In this document: positions 24,741 to 33,976 of the stretch, piece after piece | Layout: each line of letters begins with the position of its first letter | Position numbering within the stretch: the stretch's first letter is position 1 | Assembly (NCBI GenBank): GCA_937920635.1 | Contig: CAKZUE010000005.1 | Coordinates: 1-56,684 of the forward strand | Reading direction: 5' to 3' | From: an uncultured Bryobacteraceae bacterium | Lineage (GTDB): Bacteria > Acidobacteriota > Terriglobia > Bryobacterales > Bryobacteraceae | DNA length: 56,684 nt | Position numbers and translations under genes: made by a program | The notes under the pieces: model-generated | What the model saw: the letters and a program-made list of their open reading frames with translations, nothing else | Told to the model about the DNA's origin: nothing | Database searches by the model: none

Positions 24741-25205
24741 ATGCGAAGGCTGTTGAAGATCGTTTCCGCAGTGCTATTTCTGGGCGCGCTGTGCGCCGCC
24801 CAGCCGGCCAATCTCAGCGGCAACTGGCAGCTCAATGTGAGCCGCTCGAAGTGGGGCAATGTGAACAGGCCCGTTTCGGTGATGCTGACGATCGAGCACC
24901 AGGAGCCGAAGCTCAGCTATCACGGAACGGTGCAATACGCCAACGAAGACGAGCGGGATTTCGGTTTCTCGGGCGCCATCGACGGGAAGCCGTATCCAAT
25001 GTCGCGCTCGTTCGGGAATGGCGAAATCGTCATTGTCCGAGTCGACGCGCGGACGATTGATTCGACCTTCCGCACGCCGGATGGCAACTATGTGGAGACC
25101 GCCCGGACCATCGTGTCCCGCGACGGGCGCGTGATGGAGCGAAGACTCAAGCTCGTCAGCCCGGAGGGGACGAAGCGGTGGACCGAGATCTACGAGCGGC
25201 GCTGA
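24741..25205 (+). CDS. Small secreted protein of unknown function
   Basis: A 154-residue exported protein: signal peptide (IVSAVLFLGALCAAQ) followed by a beta-rich lipocalin-like pattern beginning LSGNWQLNVSRSKWG, a motif often seen in acidobacterial secreted proteins of unknown role. An AGGAGGCGAG Shine-Dalgarno precedes the ATG, and a candidate TTCCCA/TATAGT promoter with 17-bp spacing lies just upstream. It ends against the convergent DUF4838 gene. Confidence 0.65.
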   Translation: MRRLLKIVSAVLFLGALCAAQPANLSGNWQLNVSRSKWGNVNRPVSVMLTIEHQEPKLSYHGTVQYANEDERDFGFSGAIDGKPYPMSRSFGNGEIVIVRVDARTIDSTFRTPDGNYVETARTIVSRDGRVMERRLKLVSPEGTKRWTEIYERR

Positions 25206-27659
25206 TCACTTCCGGCTGTAGAACGAAGTGAGGCGGAGCGCGGCGCCGGGCGCCAGACTCGTCTCCTCCGACCAGTGGGTGAAGATGACAGCGGGAGGAG
25301 TCTTGGCCGTCCACTGGGCGAGGATTCGTGCAGCCTCGCCGCTCGATGCAAAAAAGAGCGACGGCGACAGGTGCAGACCCTCGCGGGGCAGCGCGGGTGC
25401 ATCCAGTTGCAGGCGGCCTTCGGGCGGCTCGCCGGGCTGGATCAGCAGCCGCCGGACGGGCTGGCTGGAGGCATCGGTGTATTCGAGCGATTCGGCGTCA
25501 ATGTCGGCCGGAGAGGCTTCAGCACGGTGCTGGATAGCGGCGGCGAGCTCGTTCGGAGTGGGATTGGAGACCACGGTCTCGAGCGTCAGCCCGCGTTCAC
25601 TGAGAACGATCCGGTGGCGGACCTGAAGGCCGTTTTCGAGCGAAGCGGACAGCAGCAACTGGCCCTCGCCGGCGCGTTCGGCGCGCCATGGAACGGGCCA
25701 TGCCGGAGCGCGGCGGTGGGCGTGGACGGTGGCGGCAATGCCGCCCGTATCCGGGTAGCGGAGATCGCTCAGCGATGGCGGGCGAAGCATCTGGCGGCCC
25801 TGGACTTTGTCGAAGAAGCGCACGATGCGGCCGTTCAGCGCCGGCACGGCAACCACCTCGAAGAGGCGGTTCCCGAGCCGTTCAGCCGCGTGGGTCTGGA
25901 GCGCATCGTAGTGACGCTCGTCAAAGTCGATGGGCCGCCCTTCATGCAGGCTGCGGATGCCGAATTCCCGGGCGCGGGCCAGAAAAACACGGGCGTTTTC
26001 CTTCAGGCGATCGAGATCCGCCGGAGCATAGCGCGCGCCGCGCACTTCATAGCGGGCCGCGCGGAGCAGGGCGAGATATTCCAGTGACAGGCGGTCCTTG
26101 CGGATGCGGCGGCGGATTTCGTCGTTTTCCGCCGCTTTTTCCGCCTCATCAAACAGCCGGAATCCGTCGTCAAGCAACTCCTGGCTGTAATCCGGGACGT
26201 TGAAGATCCAGAGATGGAGGCCGCGTCCGGCAGGCTGAGGGCGGACCTCGGCATGAAGCCGGTCGAGATAGCGGCGCATCAGCGGCGCGGCGCGGCCGTA
26301 GACGCCCTCCAGGAACTCGTCCACCAGCTTCCAGGCGTCGCGCGACGGGTCCCACAACAGGCGCGCCAGCACCCAGGACTTGAGCCACGCCATTTCGCCG
26401 CCGCCGCCTTCCGGATAGGCGCCCTGGAGGAAGAGTCCTTTGACGCCTGTTTTGCGGTAGAGCGGAATATCGGCGGCCAGTTCGTCCAGATCGGGAAATG
26501 GGAGAAGATAATGCGTGAAATTCGTGTTGTAATGCCAGATGTAAAGCTGGTCCGTGATTTTGGACCAGGCCTGCAAATTCCTGTAGAAATAGGCGCTGCG
26601 GGGGCATTGCGAGAAGGGGTGGGCGGTGCAGATGCCGATGGGACACAGGCGGACGCGGACGTTGGGGCGCGGGCGGACGCGCAGCGGCGGAGCTTCCGTG
26701 TACCAGTAGGCCAGAGTATCGATCAGCTTGTCCGGGTGTTTCGCCGCAATCCGATCCGCGAGCGCGTTGACGAAGCGCAGGAGGGGGCCGCTGTGGGCGC
26801 CGCCCTCCTCTTCTTCCACCCGGCGGCAGCGCTCGCACTCGCACCAACCCTCCCAATCGTTTTGCGAAACGGAAAAGATCGTGGCTTCCGGGTGTTCGGC
26901 AATCCAGCGCTCCACGGTTTCCGTGGCGATGCGGAGGACATCAGGGTTGGTCAGGCAAAGCTGGCTGCGCTCGGCCCGGCGCTTGCCGTCGATGAGAGAA
27001 AAATACTCGGGGTGCTCGGCAAAGTACTTTTCGGGCGGGACCAGTTGGTTGAAGGAATGGACAAACGGATAGTAGCTGATCTTCCCGCCAGTGCCGGAGT
27101 CGAGCTTGGAGTGATTGCCGTTGACGCGGTTCCGCGCGGCCCAGTCGCGGTCGAAGGCCTCGGTGAAGAAGGGCTCGCGGTACTCGAAGGCAGGCTCCTG
27201 GCGGATACGGAGGTTGCCCAAAGGGATGGACGTCAGGCGGGGAATGCGCGCGACCTCGGCGGTGAACCAACGGACGCCGAGGCGTTCGAGGAACTCGTAG
27301 ACGCCGTACATCGTGCCGCGCTGGCCGCCGCCGGCGATCACCAGGTGCGGCCCGCGGGTTTCGATGACGAAGCCTTCGGCGCCGAGGTCTTTCGGCGGCA
27401 GCGCGGGTGCGGCGCGGGCGAGCGCGCGGCTGCGCCCGATGAGGACCATGGGCCCGGGCACGGGGCGGCTGTCATCGGCCAGGCGGAGTTCGGCGCCGCT
27501 GATTTCGCGGACGGTCCGTTGAAGCTCCTCGGCGGCGCGGCGCTCGGCGGGCGGCGCCTGCGCGGCGATGACGATCGTGTAAGGCGACTTGCCTCCGCGG
27601 ACGAGATCGGCGCCGGAGGCGGCCGCCGCGGCCATGAACAGTACACAGAGGGATTTCAT
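25206..27659 (-). CDS. DUF4838-domain secreted protein (glycoside-hydrolase-like)
   Basis: An 817-residue exported protein with signal peptide (LCVLFMAAAAASGAD). The N-terminus resembles the domain-2 fold of alpha-glucuronidases and hexosaminidases (YTIVIAAQAPPAERRAAEEL). The DUF4838 core follows with SVSQNDWEGWCECERCRR, ADRIAAKHPDKLIDTLAYWY and CPIGICTAHPFSQCP. The C-terminus is beta-rich. The family is associated with glycan breakdown; no catalytic residue is assigned. The ATG overlaps the upstream ceramidase-like stop by 4 bp, so it is the last gene of a three-gene operon. Confidence 0.78.
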   Translation of the reverse strand: MKSLCVLFMAAAAASGADLVRGGKSPYTIVIAAQAPPAERRAAEELQRTVREISGAELRLADDSRPVPGPMVLIGRSRALARAAPALPPKDLGAEGFVIETRGPHLVIAGGGQRGTMYGVYEFLERLGVRWFTAEVARIPRLTSIPLGNLRIRQEPAFEYREPFFTEAFDRDWAARNRVNGNHSKLDSGTGGKISYYPFVHSFNQLVPPEKYFAEHPEYFSLIDGKRRAERSQLCLTNPDVLRIATETVERWIAEHPEATIFSVSQNDWEGWCECERCRRVEEEEGGAHSGPLLRFVNALADRIAAKHPDKLIDTLAYWYTEAPPLRVRPRPNVRVRLCPIGICTAHPFSQCPRSAYFYRNLQAWSKITDQLYIWHYNTNFTHYLLPFPDLDELAADIPLYRKTGVKGLFLQGAYPEGGGGEMAWLKSWVLARLLWDPSRDAWKLVDEFLEGVYGRAAPLMRRYLDRLHAEVRPQPAGRGLHLWIFNVPDYSQELLDDGFRLFDEAEKAAENDEIRRRIRKDRLSLEYLALLRAARYEVRGARYAPADLDRLKENARVFLARAREFGIRSLHEGRPIDFDERHYDALQTHAAERLGNRLFEVVAVPALNGRIVRFFDKVQGRQMLRPPSLSDLRYPDTGGIAATVHAHRRAPAWPVPWRAERAGEGQLLLSASLENGLQVRHRIVLSERGLTLETVVSNPTPNELAAAIQHRAEASPADIDAESLEYTDASSQPVRRLLIQPGEPPEGRLQLDAPALPREGLHLSPSLFFASSGEAARILAQWTAKTPPAVIFTHWSEETSLAPGAALRLTSFYSRK

Positions 27660-28945
27660 TGCCGGATCCTGCCTCGCAACTGATACAGCCACAGGAGCGC
27701 GCGGTTCATGAGTTCCTCGCCCGCGCCCACAGCGGCGGGGGCGACGGGCGGATCGGCGCCGTAGCCGCCTTCGGCGCAAGCCTCAATCGTGGGGAAATAT
27801 TGGTGATATCCGTTGGAATAACCGAAGAAAAAGAGGTTCTTTAGCCGCGCCCTTTCCCTGAGCCGGACGGCGTGGCTGGAGAAGAATTCGCCGGAAGCGG
27901 CCACCATGGCCAGATCCGTTCCCAGCAGGACCGCCATCAGGCGGGGCCGGACACCCTGGGCGTACTCGTCCTGATAGTTGCGGACGAGTTCCGGGAAGAA
28001 GGCTTTTTCATAGGCCGCGGCGACGATGGGGTTGCTGAGATCGATGCGCGGGCGGAACGTGAAGCGTTCTTCGCGGGCGCGGATTTCGACGGGTGGCGCG
28101 GGCGCGGCGGGCGCGAGGGAGCGGGCCAGACGGACGGCTTCGCGGCCCAGGGCTTCACCATAGGCGAAGGTGTCCATGCCGCGGCGTTCGGTGCGGAGAT
28201 CCCCGGCCGCTCCCTGTAGGAAAATAGCCGCCGCGCCGGTTTCTTTTCGGACGATTTCTTTCAGCGGTCCGGCATAATCGGCCGAGAATTTCAACGTGGA
28301 AGGAGGCAGCGTGGTCGGATGAGCGGCCCAATTGACGAGAATGGCGAGCGGCGGGCCCGTCTCGCGGTCGATGCGGAGGACGGCGAGGACGGGATCGACA
28401 GGTTTGGGTTCGAGCTTCGTGTGGCGGTTCGCATTCCACCCGGGCAGATCCATTGAGCCAGCAGTGATGCGGGCGGGAACCAGTTTCGAGTTCGCTTCCA
28501 GCACGGCTTCGACGATGGAGTCCTCCAGTTGGCGGTAATAGCGCAGCGCAGCGTCGAAGCGGCCTCTTCCCTTCCCCTCTTCATCCGAGAGTTCGAGCAC
28601 GGGGCCGTGGTGCGTGTGCGAGCCGCCGATGACAGACCAGCGGATGCCGGCTTCGCGCAACAGCCTTTCGCGGATGCGCTCGAGCGAGCGCTCGCCAGGG
28701 CTGCGGCCGAGATCGAGGCCGACGATGGCGAGCTTTTCGCCGCCGGCGGAGAGCACAAGCGCGTCGGCGAAGAGCGGATCGAGAACGCCATCGGACAGAG
28801 CGTCGTGGCGTTCGCCGTAGCCCCACATCGGGACGGGTTCGCGGGGAGTGATGTCGCGGCGGGCGGTGCCGGCGAGAAACGGCTGTCCGGCGGCGGAGGC
28901 CCACAACAAAACGAGCAGGAAATGGTTGGAAATGCGGTTACGCAT
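27656..28945 (-). CDS. Secreted neutral/alkaline ceramidase-like hydrolase
   Basis: A 429-residue exported protein. The N-terminus has a short signal (FLLVLLWASAAGQP). GTARRDITPREPVPMWGYG and the zinc-site histidines in GGSHTHHGPVLE match the neutral/alkaline non-lysosomal ceramidase N-terminal family. NWAAHPTTLPP, IFLQGAAGDLR and FGYSNGYHQYFPT are typical of the same family in Bacteroidota and Acidobacteriota. The start has CTGGAG before the ATG; the first 8 bp overlap the GTPase gene. A substrate such as a lipid amide or glycan is inferred from family only. Confidence 0.75.
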   Translation of the reverse strand: MRNRISNHFLLVLLWASAAGQPFLAGTARRDITPREPVPMWGYGERHDALSDGVLDPLFADALVLSAGGEKLAIVGLDLGRSPGERSLERIRERLLREAGIRWSVIGGSHTHHGPVLELSDEEGKGRGRFDAALRYYRQLEDSIVEAVLEANSKLVPARITAGSMDLPGWNANRHTKLEPKPVDPVLAVLRIDRETGPPLAILVNWAAHPTTLPPSTLKFSADYAGPLKEIVRKETGAAAIFLQGAAGDLRTERRGMDTFAYGEALGREAVRLARSLAPAAPAPPVEIRAREERFTFRPRIDLSNPIVAAAYEKAFFPELVRNYQDEYAQGVRPRLMAVLLGTDLAMVAASGEFFSSHAVRLRERARLKNLFFFGYSNGYHQYFPTIEACAEGGYGADPPVAPAAVGAGEELMNRALLWLYQLRGRIRQ

Positions 28946-29879
28946 GGAACTCCAGAATATCGCCGTCCTCGACGACGTGATCACGGCTGACGGGCAGTCC
29001 CTCTTCGAGCTGGCCGCGGCGGTAGAGGCGGGCGAGTTTGAGCCGTTCGGCAAAGTCCTTGTGGACGTGGCGCGCGGCGTCCAGCACCGTGGAACCGCGC
29101 TTCAGCACATAGGGCGCTGTGAGATCCGCTTTCTTGCCCGGCGCTTTCGTATACACGCGCACGACATCGAGCAGATCGAAGCAGCGGCGGGCAAGGCGGT
29201 CCAGCCCCTCTCCCGCCGTGGCGCTCACTGGAAGGCACTCGTACTTGCCGTCGTAGAGTTCGGCGAGCGCCTGGAAGTTGCCGCGCCCGCCGGGCTGATC
29301 CACTTTGTTGACGACCATGACCTGCGGGAGCGGGAGCTTCCATTCCGCGAGCTGGCGCTCCAGAAAGTCGATCTCGGCGAGGTCATCCGGATCGTCGGCG
29401 GCGACGACGAGCAGCGTTCGATCCGCGCGGCGGAGCACCTGGGCGACCCACGGCTCCACCCATTCCGGGGCCAGCGGCGGCAGGTCGACGAGCTGAAACT
29501 GGACATCCTCAAACTGCGCCATGCCGGGCGTGGGCGAGTGGGTGGTGAACGGATAGGGCTCGACGTCGGGCTGGGCGTGCGTCATGGCGCGGAGAAGGCT
29601 GGACTTGCCGGAATTGGGAGGACCGGCCAGGGCGATTTGTCCGATGCCTTCTTTTTCGATGAGGTAAAAGGGCGCGGCGCGCGCCGGACCTTTCTTCTGG
29701 TTTTCCTTCCGCAATTGCGACAGCTTGCGGCGGATATCGGCCTGGAGTTTCTCGGTGCCCTTGTGCTTAGGCAGAACGGCGTACATCTTCTCGAGCGCGG
29801 CGATCCGTTCCGGCAGGGTCTCCGCGCGGCGGAACTCTTCTTCGGCGGCGAGATAATCGGGACCGAGGTTGGCGGGCAT
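28938..29879 (-). CDS. TGS-domain GTPase (Obg/DRG-like)
   Basis: A 313-residue GTPase. A helical N-terminus is followed by the G domain with P-loop GPPNSGKSS (86-94), G3-like VDLPPL (DxPP instead of DxxG) and G4 VNKVD, then a C-terminal TGS domain (PYVLKRGSTVLDAARHVHKD, HVVEDGDILEFHA). DRG/Obg relatives bind ribosomes or tRNA-related targets. The gene starts the operon with the ceramidase-like and DUF4838 genes, an unusual pairing for a GTPase. The ATG after GGAGG was chosen over a longer start. Confidence 0.85.
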   Translation of the reverse strand: MPANLGPDYLAAEEEFRRAETLPERIAALEKMYAVLPKHKGTEKLQADIRRKLSQLRKENQKKGPARAAPFYLIEKEGIGQIALAGPPNSGKSSLLRAMTHAQPDVEPYPFTTHSPTPGMAQFEDVQFQLVDLPPLAPEWVEPWVAQVLRRADRTLLVVAADDPDDLAEIDFLERQLAEWKLPLPQVMVVNKVDQPGGRGNFQALAELYDGKYECLPVSATAGEGLDRLARRCFDLLDVVRVYTKAPGKKADLTAPYVLKRGSTVLDAARHVHKDFAERLKLARLYRRGQLEEGLPVSRDHVVEDGDILEFHA

Positions 29880-30058
29880 GGGGCCTCCGCGTAAAGAATC
29901 TATCACCTGCGCGCGCAGAAATCCGGGCAGCGCGGCGGGTTTCCTGCTACCCTCAAGACAGTCCTCGGCGAATTGCGCTCTCCGGCAGGTCTGCCTTCCA
30001 GGTGGGTGCTTCAGAAAGAATAGTGGCCGTCAGGCCGGATGAACCGACTGGAGATTGC

Positions 30059-31102
30059 ATGCAGGTACGCCACGTTTTACACTCCTGGGCGAGAATTTTG
30101 CAGGGATACGCGCCCGCCCTGTCCATTGAACTGACGCGCGAATGTCCGCTGCGCTGCCCCGGCTGTTACGCCTATGAGCCCAATCACCTGGGAGGCGAGG
30201 TGACGCTGCGGGAGTTGAGCGACTTTCGCGGCGACGAGCTGGTCCGGCGCGTGATGGAGCTGGTGGTGCGGGAGAAGCCTCTGCACGTTTCGCTGGTGGG
30301 CGGCGATCCGCTGGTGCGGTACCGCGAAGTGGAGCGTATCATTCCGGAGCTCATCGGCAGGGGGATTCATGTGCAGGTGGTGACGAGCGCATTCCGCCGG
30401 GTGCCGGAAGCGTGGGCTGCCATGGACAAGCTGACGGTGGTGGTTTCCATCGACGGGTTGCGCGAAGAGCACGACAAGCGGCGCGCGCCGGCGACGTATG
30501 ACCGGATTCTGGAAAATGTCCGCGGGGGCAGGATCACGGTGCATTGCACGGTGACTCGGCAGATGGCGGAGCGGGAGGGATCGCTGGAACAGTTCGTGGA
30601 ATTCTGGGGCGGGAGAAGCGAGGTGCACCGGCTGTGGTTCAGCCTGTTCACGCCGCAGCGCGGGGCGTTTGCAGCGGAGCGGCTGGACGCGGAGCAGCGG
30701 CGGCGCGTGGTGGAGAAGCTGCTGGAGCTTCGCGAGAAGCAGCCAAAGATCGACATGGCGCCCAGCGCGCTGCGGCAGTATCTGAAGCCGCCGGCTTCGC
30801 CCGACAGGTGCATATTCGCGAAAACCACACGCACGATTTCGGCGGATTTCCGCACTCCGGTGTTGCCGTGCCAGCTTGGAGGCGATCCGGACTGCGCCGA
30901 ATGCGGCTGCATCGCTGCCATGGGGCTGGCGGCGGTAGGGGCTTACCGGGTGGTCGGACCGGTTACGGCGGGCGGGCTGTTCCATCTTTCACACCGCTTC
31001 GGCCAGTTGGTGGCGTCGACGCGGCGAAGAGAGACGGCGCATCCTGGGCTGGTGCAGATCGCGCCGGAGATGACGCCTGCGCCGGATGCAGAAACGCCGT
31101 AG
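30059..31102 (+). CDS. Radical SAM protein with C-terminal Cys cluster
   Basis: A 347-residue radical SAM enzyme. The 4Fe-4S motif is CPLRCPGC (Cys29, Cys33, Cys36), followed by the SAM-binding VSLVGGDPLVR and VVVSIDGLREEHDKRR. The C-terminus holds further cysteines (DRCIFAKTT, LPCQLGGDPDCAECGC), suggesting a SPASM- or twitch-type second cluster. The start follows CTGGAGATTGC. It is not HpnH-like by N-terminus. No peptide-precursor gene is adjacent, so a maturase role is not supported; small-molecule or cofactor chemistry is possible. Confidence 0.8.
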   Translation: MQVRHVLHSWARILQGYAPALSIELTRECPLRCPGCYAYEPNHLGGEVTLRELSDFRGDELVRRVMELVVREKPLHVSLVGGDPLVRYREVERIIPELIGRGIHVQVVTSAFRRVPEAWAAMDKLTVVVSIDGLREEHDKRRAPATYDRILENVRGGRITVHCTVTRQMAEREGSLEQFVEFWGGRSEVHRLWFSLFTPQRGAFAAERLDAEQRRRVVEKLLELREKQPKIDMAPSALRQYLKPPASPDRCIFAKTTRTISADFRTPVLPCQLGGDPDCAECGCIAAMGLAAVGAYRVVGPVTAGGLFHLSHRFGQLVASTRRRETAHPGLVQIAPEMTPAPDAETP

Positions 31103-31126
31103 AGCGCTGTCCGCCAGCAGCCGCCG

Positions 31127-32389
31127 TCAATGCCCGGCCGGCGCGGGCGCAGCATCCGTGTAGCGGGGGCGGATCAGGAGAACGAGCACGACCGACAGGG
31201 CGGCGACGCTGGCGAAGATCCCGAAGATCGCGAGCAGGGGGATGTGGTGGTCGCGCAGCAGGCCGAAGCCCCAATCGGCCACGCCGCCGCAACTGATGCT
31301 GACCAGATTCATGAGGCCGTAGCCGGTGGCGCGCACCTGCGGCCGCGCGATCTGGCAGAGGATGGGCATGTTGTTGGTGTCAAAAAAGCCCCAGCCCACG
31401 CCAAACACGATGAGGAACGCGACCGCAAGCGCCAGCACGCCGGTCTGGGGCGAGTAGCCGACGCCCATCATGGCCACCGCGATCAGGAACACGCCGATGG
31501 CGCTCGTGTAAATGCGGCCGCGCGGATTGCGGCGGGTCCAGCGGTCGGCGAGCCAGCCGCCGGCGAGGGCCGCGGCGATGGCGGCGAGCATCCAGAACAG
31601 CGTGGCGGAGACGCCGGCTTTGCCCTGGCCGATGCCGAATTCGGCTTTCAATATCGCGGGCATCCAGTCGCGGACGATCCAGCCCGCCATCGCAGGCAGC
31701 GTGAAATACAGCACCAGCAGGATGAAGGAGACGTTGCCGAGCAGTTCCCGCAGCGCGCCCCACGGCGAAGCGCTGGGGGCTTCCTGCGCCGCCGCCTGCG
31801 CCGGCGCGTTGCGGATGAGGAAGAACAGAGGCAGCGCGTAGAGCAGCCCGGCGAGGCCGCAGAGCTCGAACATCCAGCGCCAGCCGAGCTCGGGATGATC
31901 GGCGGCGTAGCCGCTGAAGCCGCCCAGGATGACGCCGGCATAGATGCCCATCTGATGCGCGCCGACCGCGCGCGAGCGCGTGGGGCCGAGGTGGTAGTCG
32001 GCGATGAGGGCGAGCGCAGCGGGGATGTAGAAGGCTTCGCTGACGCCCATGACGGCGCGCGTGACAAGAAGTTGCTGAAATGTTTCGGCGCGCGCCGTGG
32101 CCCAGGTAACGGCGCTCCAGACAAACAGGCTGCCAGCGATGACGTAACGGCGGCTGAAGCGGTCCGCCAGATATCCGCCGACGGGACTGAGGAAGGCGTA
32201 GGTCCACTTGAAGAACGCCAGGATCTTGCCCCAGTTCGCCTCGTTGCCGATGTCGGGGATGTCCTGCATGACGGAGAACTTCATCGACGCCAGCATCTGG
32301 CGGTCGAGGTAGTTCAGCAGGGCCACGGGCACGAGCAACGCGACGACGAACCAGGCGTAGCCGGGGCGGCGGGGATCGAGAAACTTCAT
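31127..32389 (-). CDS. MFS transporter (ACS/hexuronate-type)
   Basis: A 420-residue 12-helix major facilitator protein. NYLDRQMLASMKFSVMQDI and GGYLADRFSRRYV match the anion:cation symporter (ExuT/GudP-type) branch that takes up hexuronates and related acids. GWGFFDTNNMPI is in the second half. Symport of a sugar acid is inferred from family. It faces the radical SAM gene tail-to-tail. Confidence 0.85.
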   Translation of the reverse strand: MKFLDPRRPGYAWFVVALLVPVALLNYLDRQMLASMKFSVMQDIPDIGNEANWGKILAFFKWTYAFLSPVGGYLADRFSRRYVIAGSLFVWSAVTWATARAETFQQLLVTRAVMGVSEAFYIPAALALIADYHLGPTRSRAVGAHQMGIYAGVILGGFSGYAADHPELGWRWMFELCGLAGLLYALPLFFLIRNAPAQAAAQEAPSASPWGALRELLGNVSFILLVLYFTLPAMAGWIVRDWMPAILKAEFGIGQGKAGVSATLFWMLAAIAAALAGGWLADRWTRRNPRGRIYTSAIGVFLIAVAMMGVGYSPQTGVLALAVAFLIVFGVGWGFFDTNNMPILCQIARPQVRATGYGLMNLVSISCGGVADWGFGLLRDHHIPLLAIFGIFASVAALSVVLVLLIRPRYTDAAPAPAGH

Positions 32390-32433
32390 GACGCAGAGAC
32401 CATCCTACCGGGAGGGCGGCGGTCGGCGTGAGG

Positions 32434-32997
32434 TCACCTGGCCCAGGCCAGCCCGTCGGCGTCTTTGCCGGCGGGGATCAGGGTTTCCAGCTTCCAGTCC
32501 GAAGTGCGGATGGCGGCGATCTGTCCGCTGCGGTCGCAGGACACGTAGACCATCCTGCCATCCGGACGCATCAGCGCCATCTGAGGCGTGGGCGGCACGT
32601 CGATGACGTGCGCGACGGAGCGGGAGCGGAGATCGACAACGGCCACCTGGTTGGCGCGCGGCATGGCCACCACGAGCATGCGGCCATCCGGCGTCGGCGC
32701 CGTGCCGTAGCCTGTAGAGGGCAGCGGGATCCATTCGGCCACCTTGTTGGATGCCGTGTCGATCACGGCCAGCCGCGGAGCGCGCTGGTCTGAGGTGAAA
32801 ACGCGCCTGCCGTCCGGGGAGATCGAGATGCGCTGTACGTGCTCGGCCACGGGAATCACAGTCACCAGCTTGCGGGCGCGGCAGCTCTTCGGCTGAGGAG
32901 GCGCTGCGAGCAAGGGTTCAAAGGCGGACCCGCCTCGTCTGCCGCTGCTGACAGACAGGCGCGCCCCTTTTGCGGGCAGCGCAAGGGTCACCCGCAT
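32434..32997 (-). pseudogene. Truncated YVTN beta-propeller remnant
   Basis: The last 130 codons are clear YVTN-type blades (RISISPDGRRVFTSDQ, PTPDGRMLVVAMPRANQVAV, PQMALMRPDGRMVYVSC). Normal members have about seven blades and a signal peptide; here three or four blades remain and the N-terminal part (RVTLALPAKGARL...) is unlike the family. The ATG overlaps the SH3-like relic end, so the two may once have been an operon. The gene appears 5'-deleted. Confidence 0.55.
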
Positions 32998-33465
32998 CCG
33001 TCCGCGCCGGAGAAATTGCGGGATTCGCTGGTCCATCCAATCCGGCCGTCAGGAGCTTTGATCAGGATCCACCATACGGCGCGCTCCGCCCAGCCGCGGT
33101 CCGCGGGATCGATGAATTCGCCCCAGCAACTGGGGCCGGGCGACGGGCAGCAGACGCTCGCGCCCGAAACTTCGGCTCCCATCTCGCGGCCCTGGTACCA
33201 GACCCTGCCCCACCCTTTCTCCGGTGTAGCCGGCAAGGAAAACGATGGCGCCTTCAGGAAACGGCCCATCAGGCGCAATTTGCCGCCGCACCAGCACGGC
33301 GGCCGGCTTCAGGTGCACCTCGCCGTCCAGGGCTTCGATGGTTTCGCCCGGGCGCAGGCGCGCTACCACGGTGCGGCCGCCCGGGGCATCCAGCAAAGCC
33401 GTGGCGCGCGTGACCTTCCACTTGCCGTAGTGGCAGCATTCAAAGGGGCAAATTCCTTTGAGACA
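32988..33465 (-). pseudogene. Frameshifted SH3-like secreted protein relic
   Basis: In one frame the sequence reads CPFECCHYGKWKVTRA, PGGRTVVARLRPGETIEAL and GAIVFLAGYTGE, an SH3b-like exported domain. Homology then continues in another frame (GWGRVWYQGREMGAE, WWILIKAPDGRIGW). One extra A in the run at 33216-33218 (GAAAGGG instead of GAAGGG) explains the shift: removing it restores YTGEGWGRVWYQ. No signal peptide is found upstream, where a palindromic repeat lies instead. It is either decayed or a base error plus 5' loss. Confidence 0.6.
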
Positions 33466-33525
33466 TATGCTTCTGGAGGGCGGGCCATGCCTGCCAGCCG
33501 CGCACGCGCCTCGCTCCGGCGCTGC

Positions 33526-33559
33526 AAAAAAGGGGACAGGAACACAATTCCCCTTTTTC
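33526..33559. repeat. REP-like palindrome with GGGGACAGG motif
   Basis: AAAAAGGGGA and TCCCCTTTTT form a perfect 10-bp stem with a 12-nt loop. The GGGGACAGG core resembles widespread REP elements served by REP-associated tyrosine transposases. It could also act as a bidirectional terminator. Confidence 0.6.
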
Positions 33560-33620
33560 CCTGAAACCCACCCTGCCAAGAGCCGTGGCGGAATCGGGCC
33601 GCAGCCATGTTCCGCGCGGC

Positions 33621-33660
33621 GAGCCGAGCGGCCGCAGGCCGCGGGAGCGAGCGGTCCCGG
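33621..33660 (-). repeat. Dispersed hairpin repeat copy (GCGGCC-GCA-GGCCGC)
   Basis: A 6-bp stem with a 3-nt loop followed by AGCGGTCC. It matches in layout the array near the right edge, read on the opposite strand, but with different stem bases. Confidence 0.5.
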
Positions 33661-33876
33661 CGGGGAAAGCCATTGCGCGCGCGGTCGCGCGGCGGCCGCT
33701 TGTTCGGGCGGCTGACGCCGCCTCCACGCGCGGCGCTGAAACCGGATGAAATCGGCCTTCGTGCGAGGCACTGGCCGGCGGCGGGGCCGAACCCCGCGTT
33801 TTCATGCTTCCTGGCGAAGCTCGCCTTTATGACCGGCCGCTGTCCCCGTTTCTGTCCCTCACCATTTTTATCCGAC

Positions 33877-33976
33877 TTTTGGAAGATGAAATTGGTGCCA
33901 GGCGGGCCTGTCCCCGGTTTTACTCAATTTTTGGAAGATGAAATTGGTGCCAGGCGGGCCTGTCCCCGGTTTTACT
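33877..33976. repeat. Two identical 48-bp direct repeats
   Basis: The same 48 bp occur at 33877-33924 and 33929-33976, separated by 4 bp and ending in GTCCCCGGTTTTACT. They are identical, pointing to recent duplication. The second copy ends inside the CRTAC1 gene's 3' end. Confidence 0.85.

Larger units (their letters stand above)
33471..33971. other. Repeat-rich region without genes
   Basis: Holds palindromic and direct repeats (itemised separately) and no convincing coding sequence on either strand. The base composition and the frame-shadow pattern look like degenerated former coding DNA invaded by REP-like elements. Confidence 0.5.

Noticed and set aside
33049-33771. Single intact 240-codon gene through the SH3-like region
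   Set aside because: Its N-terminal two-thirds lack any family match and its C-terminus leaves the SH3-like frame; the two-frame relic explains the homology.
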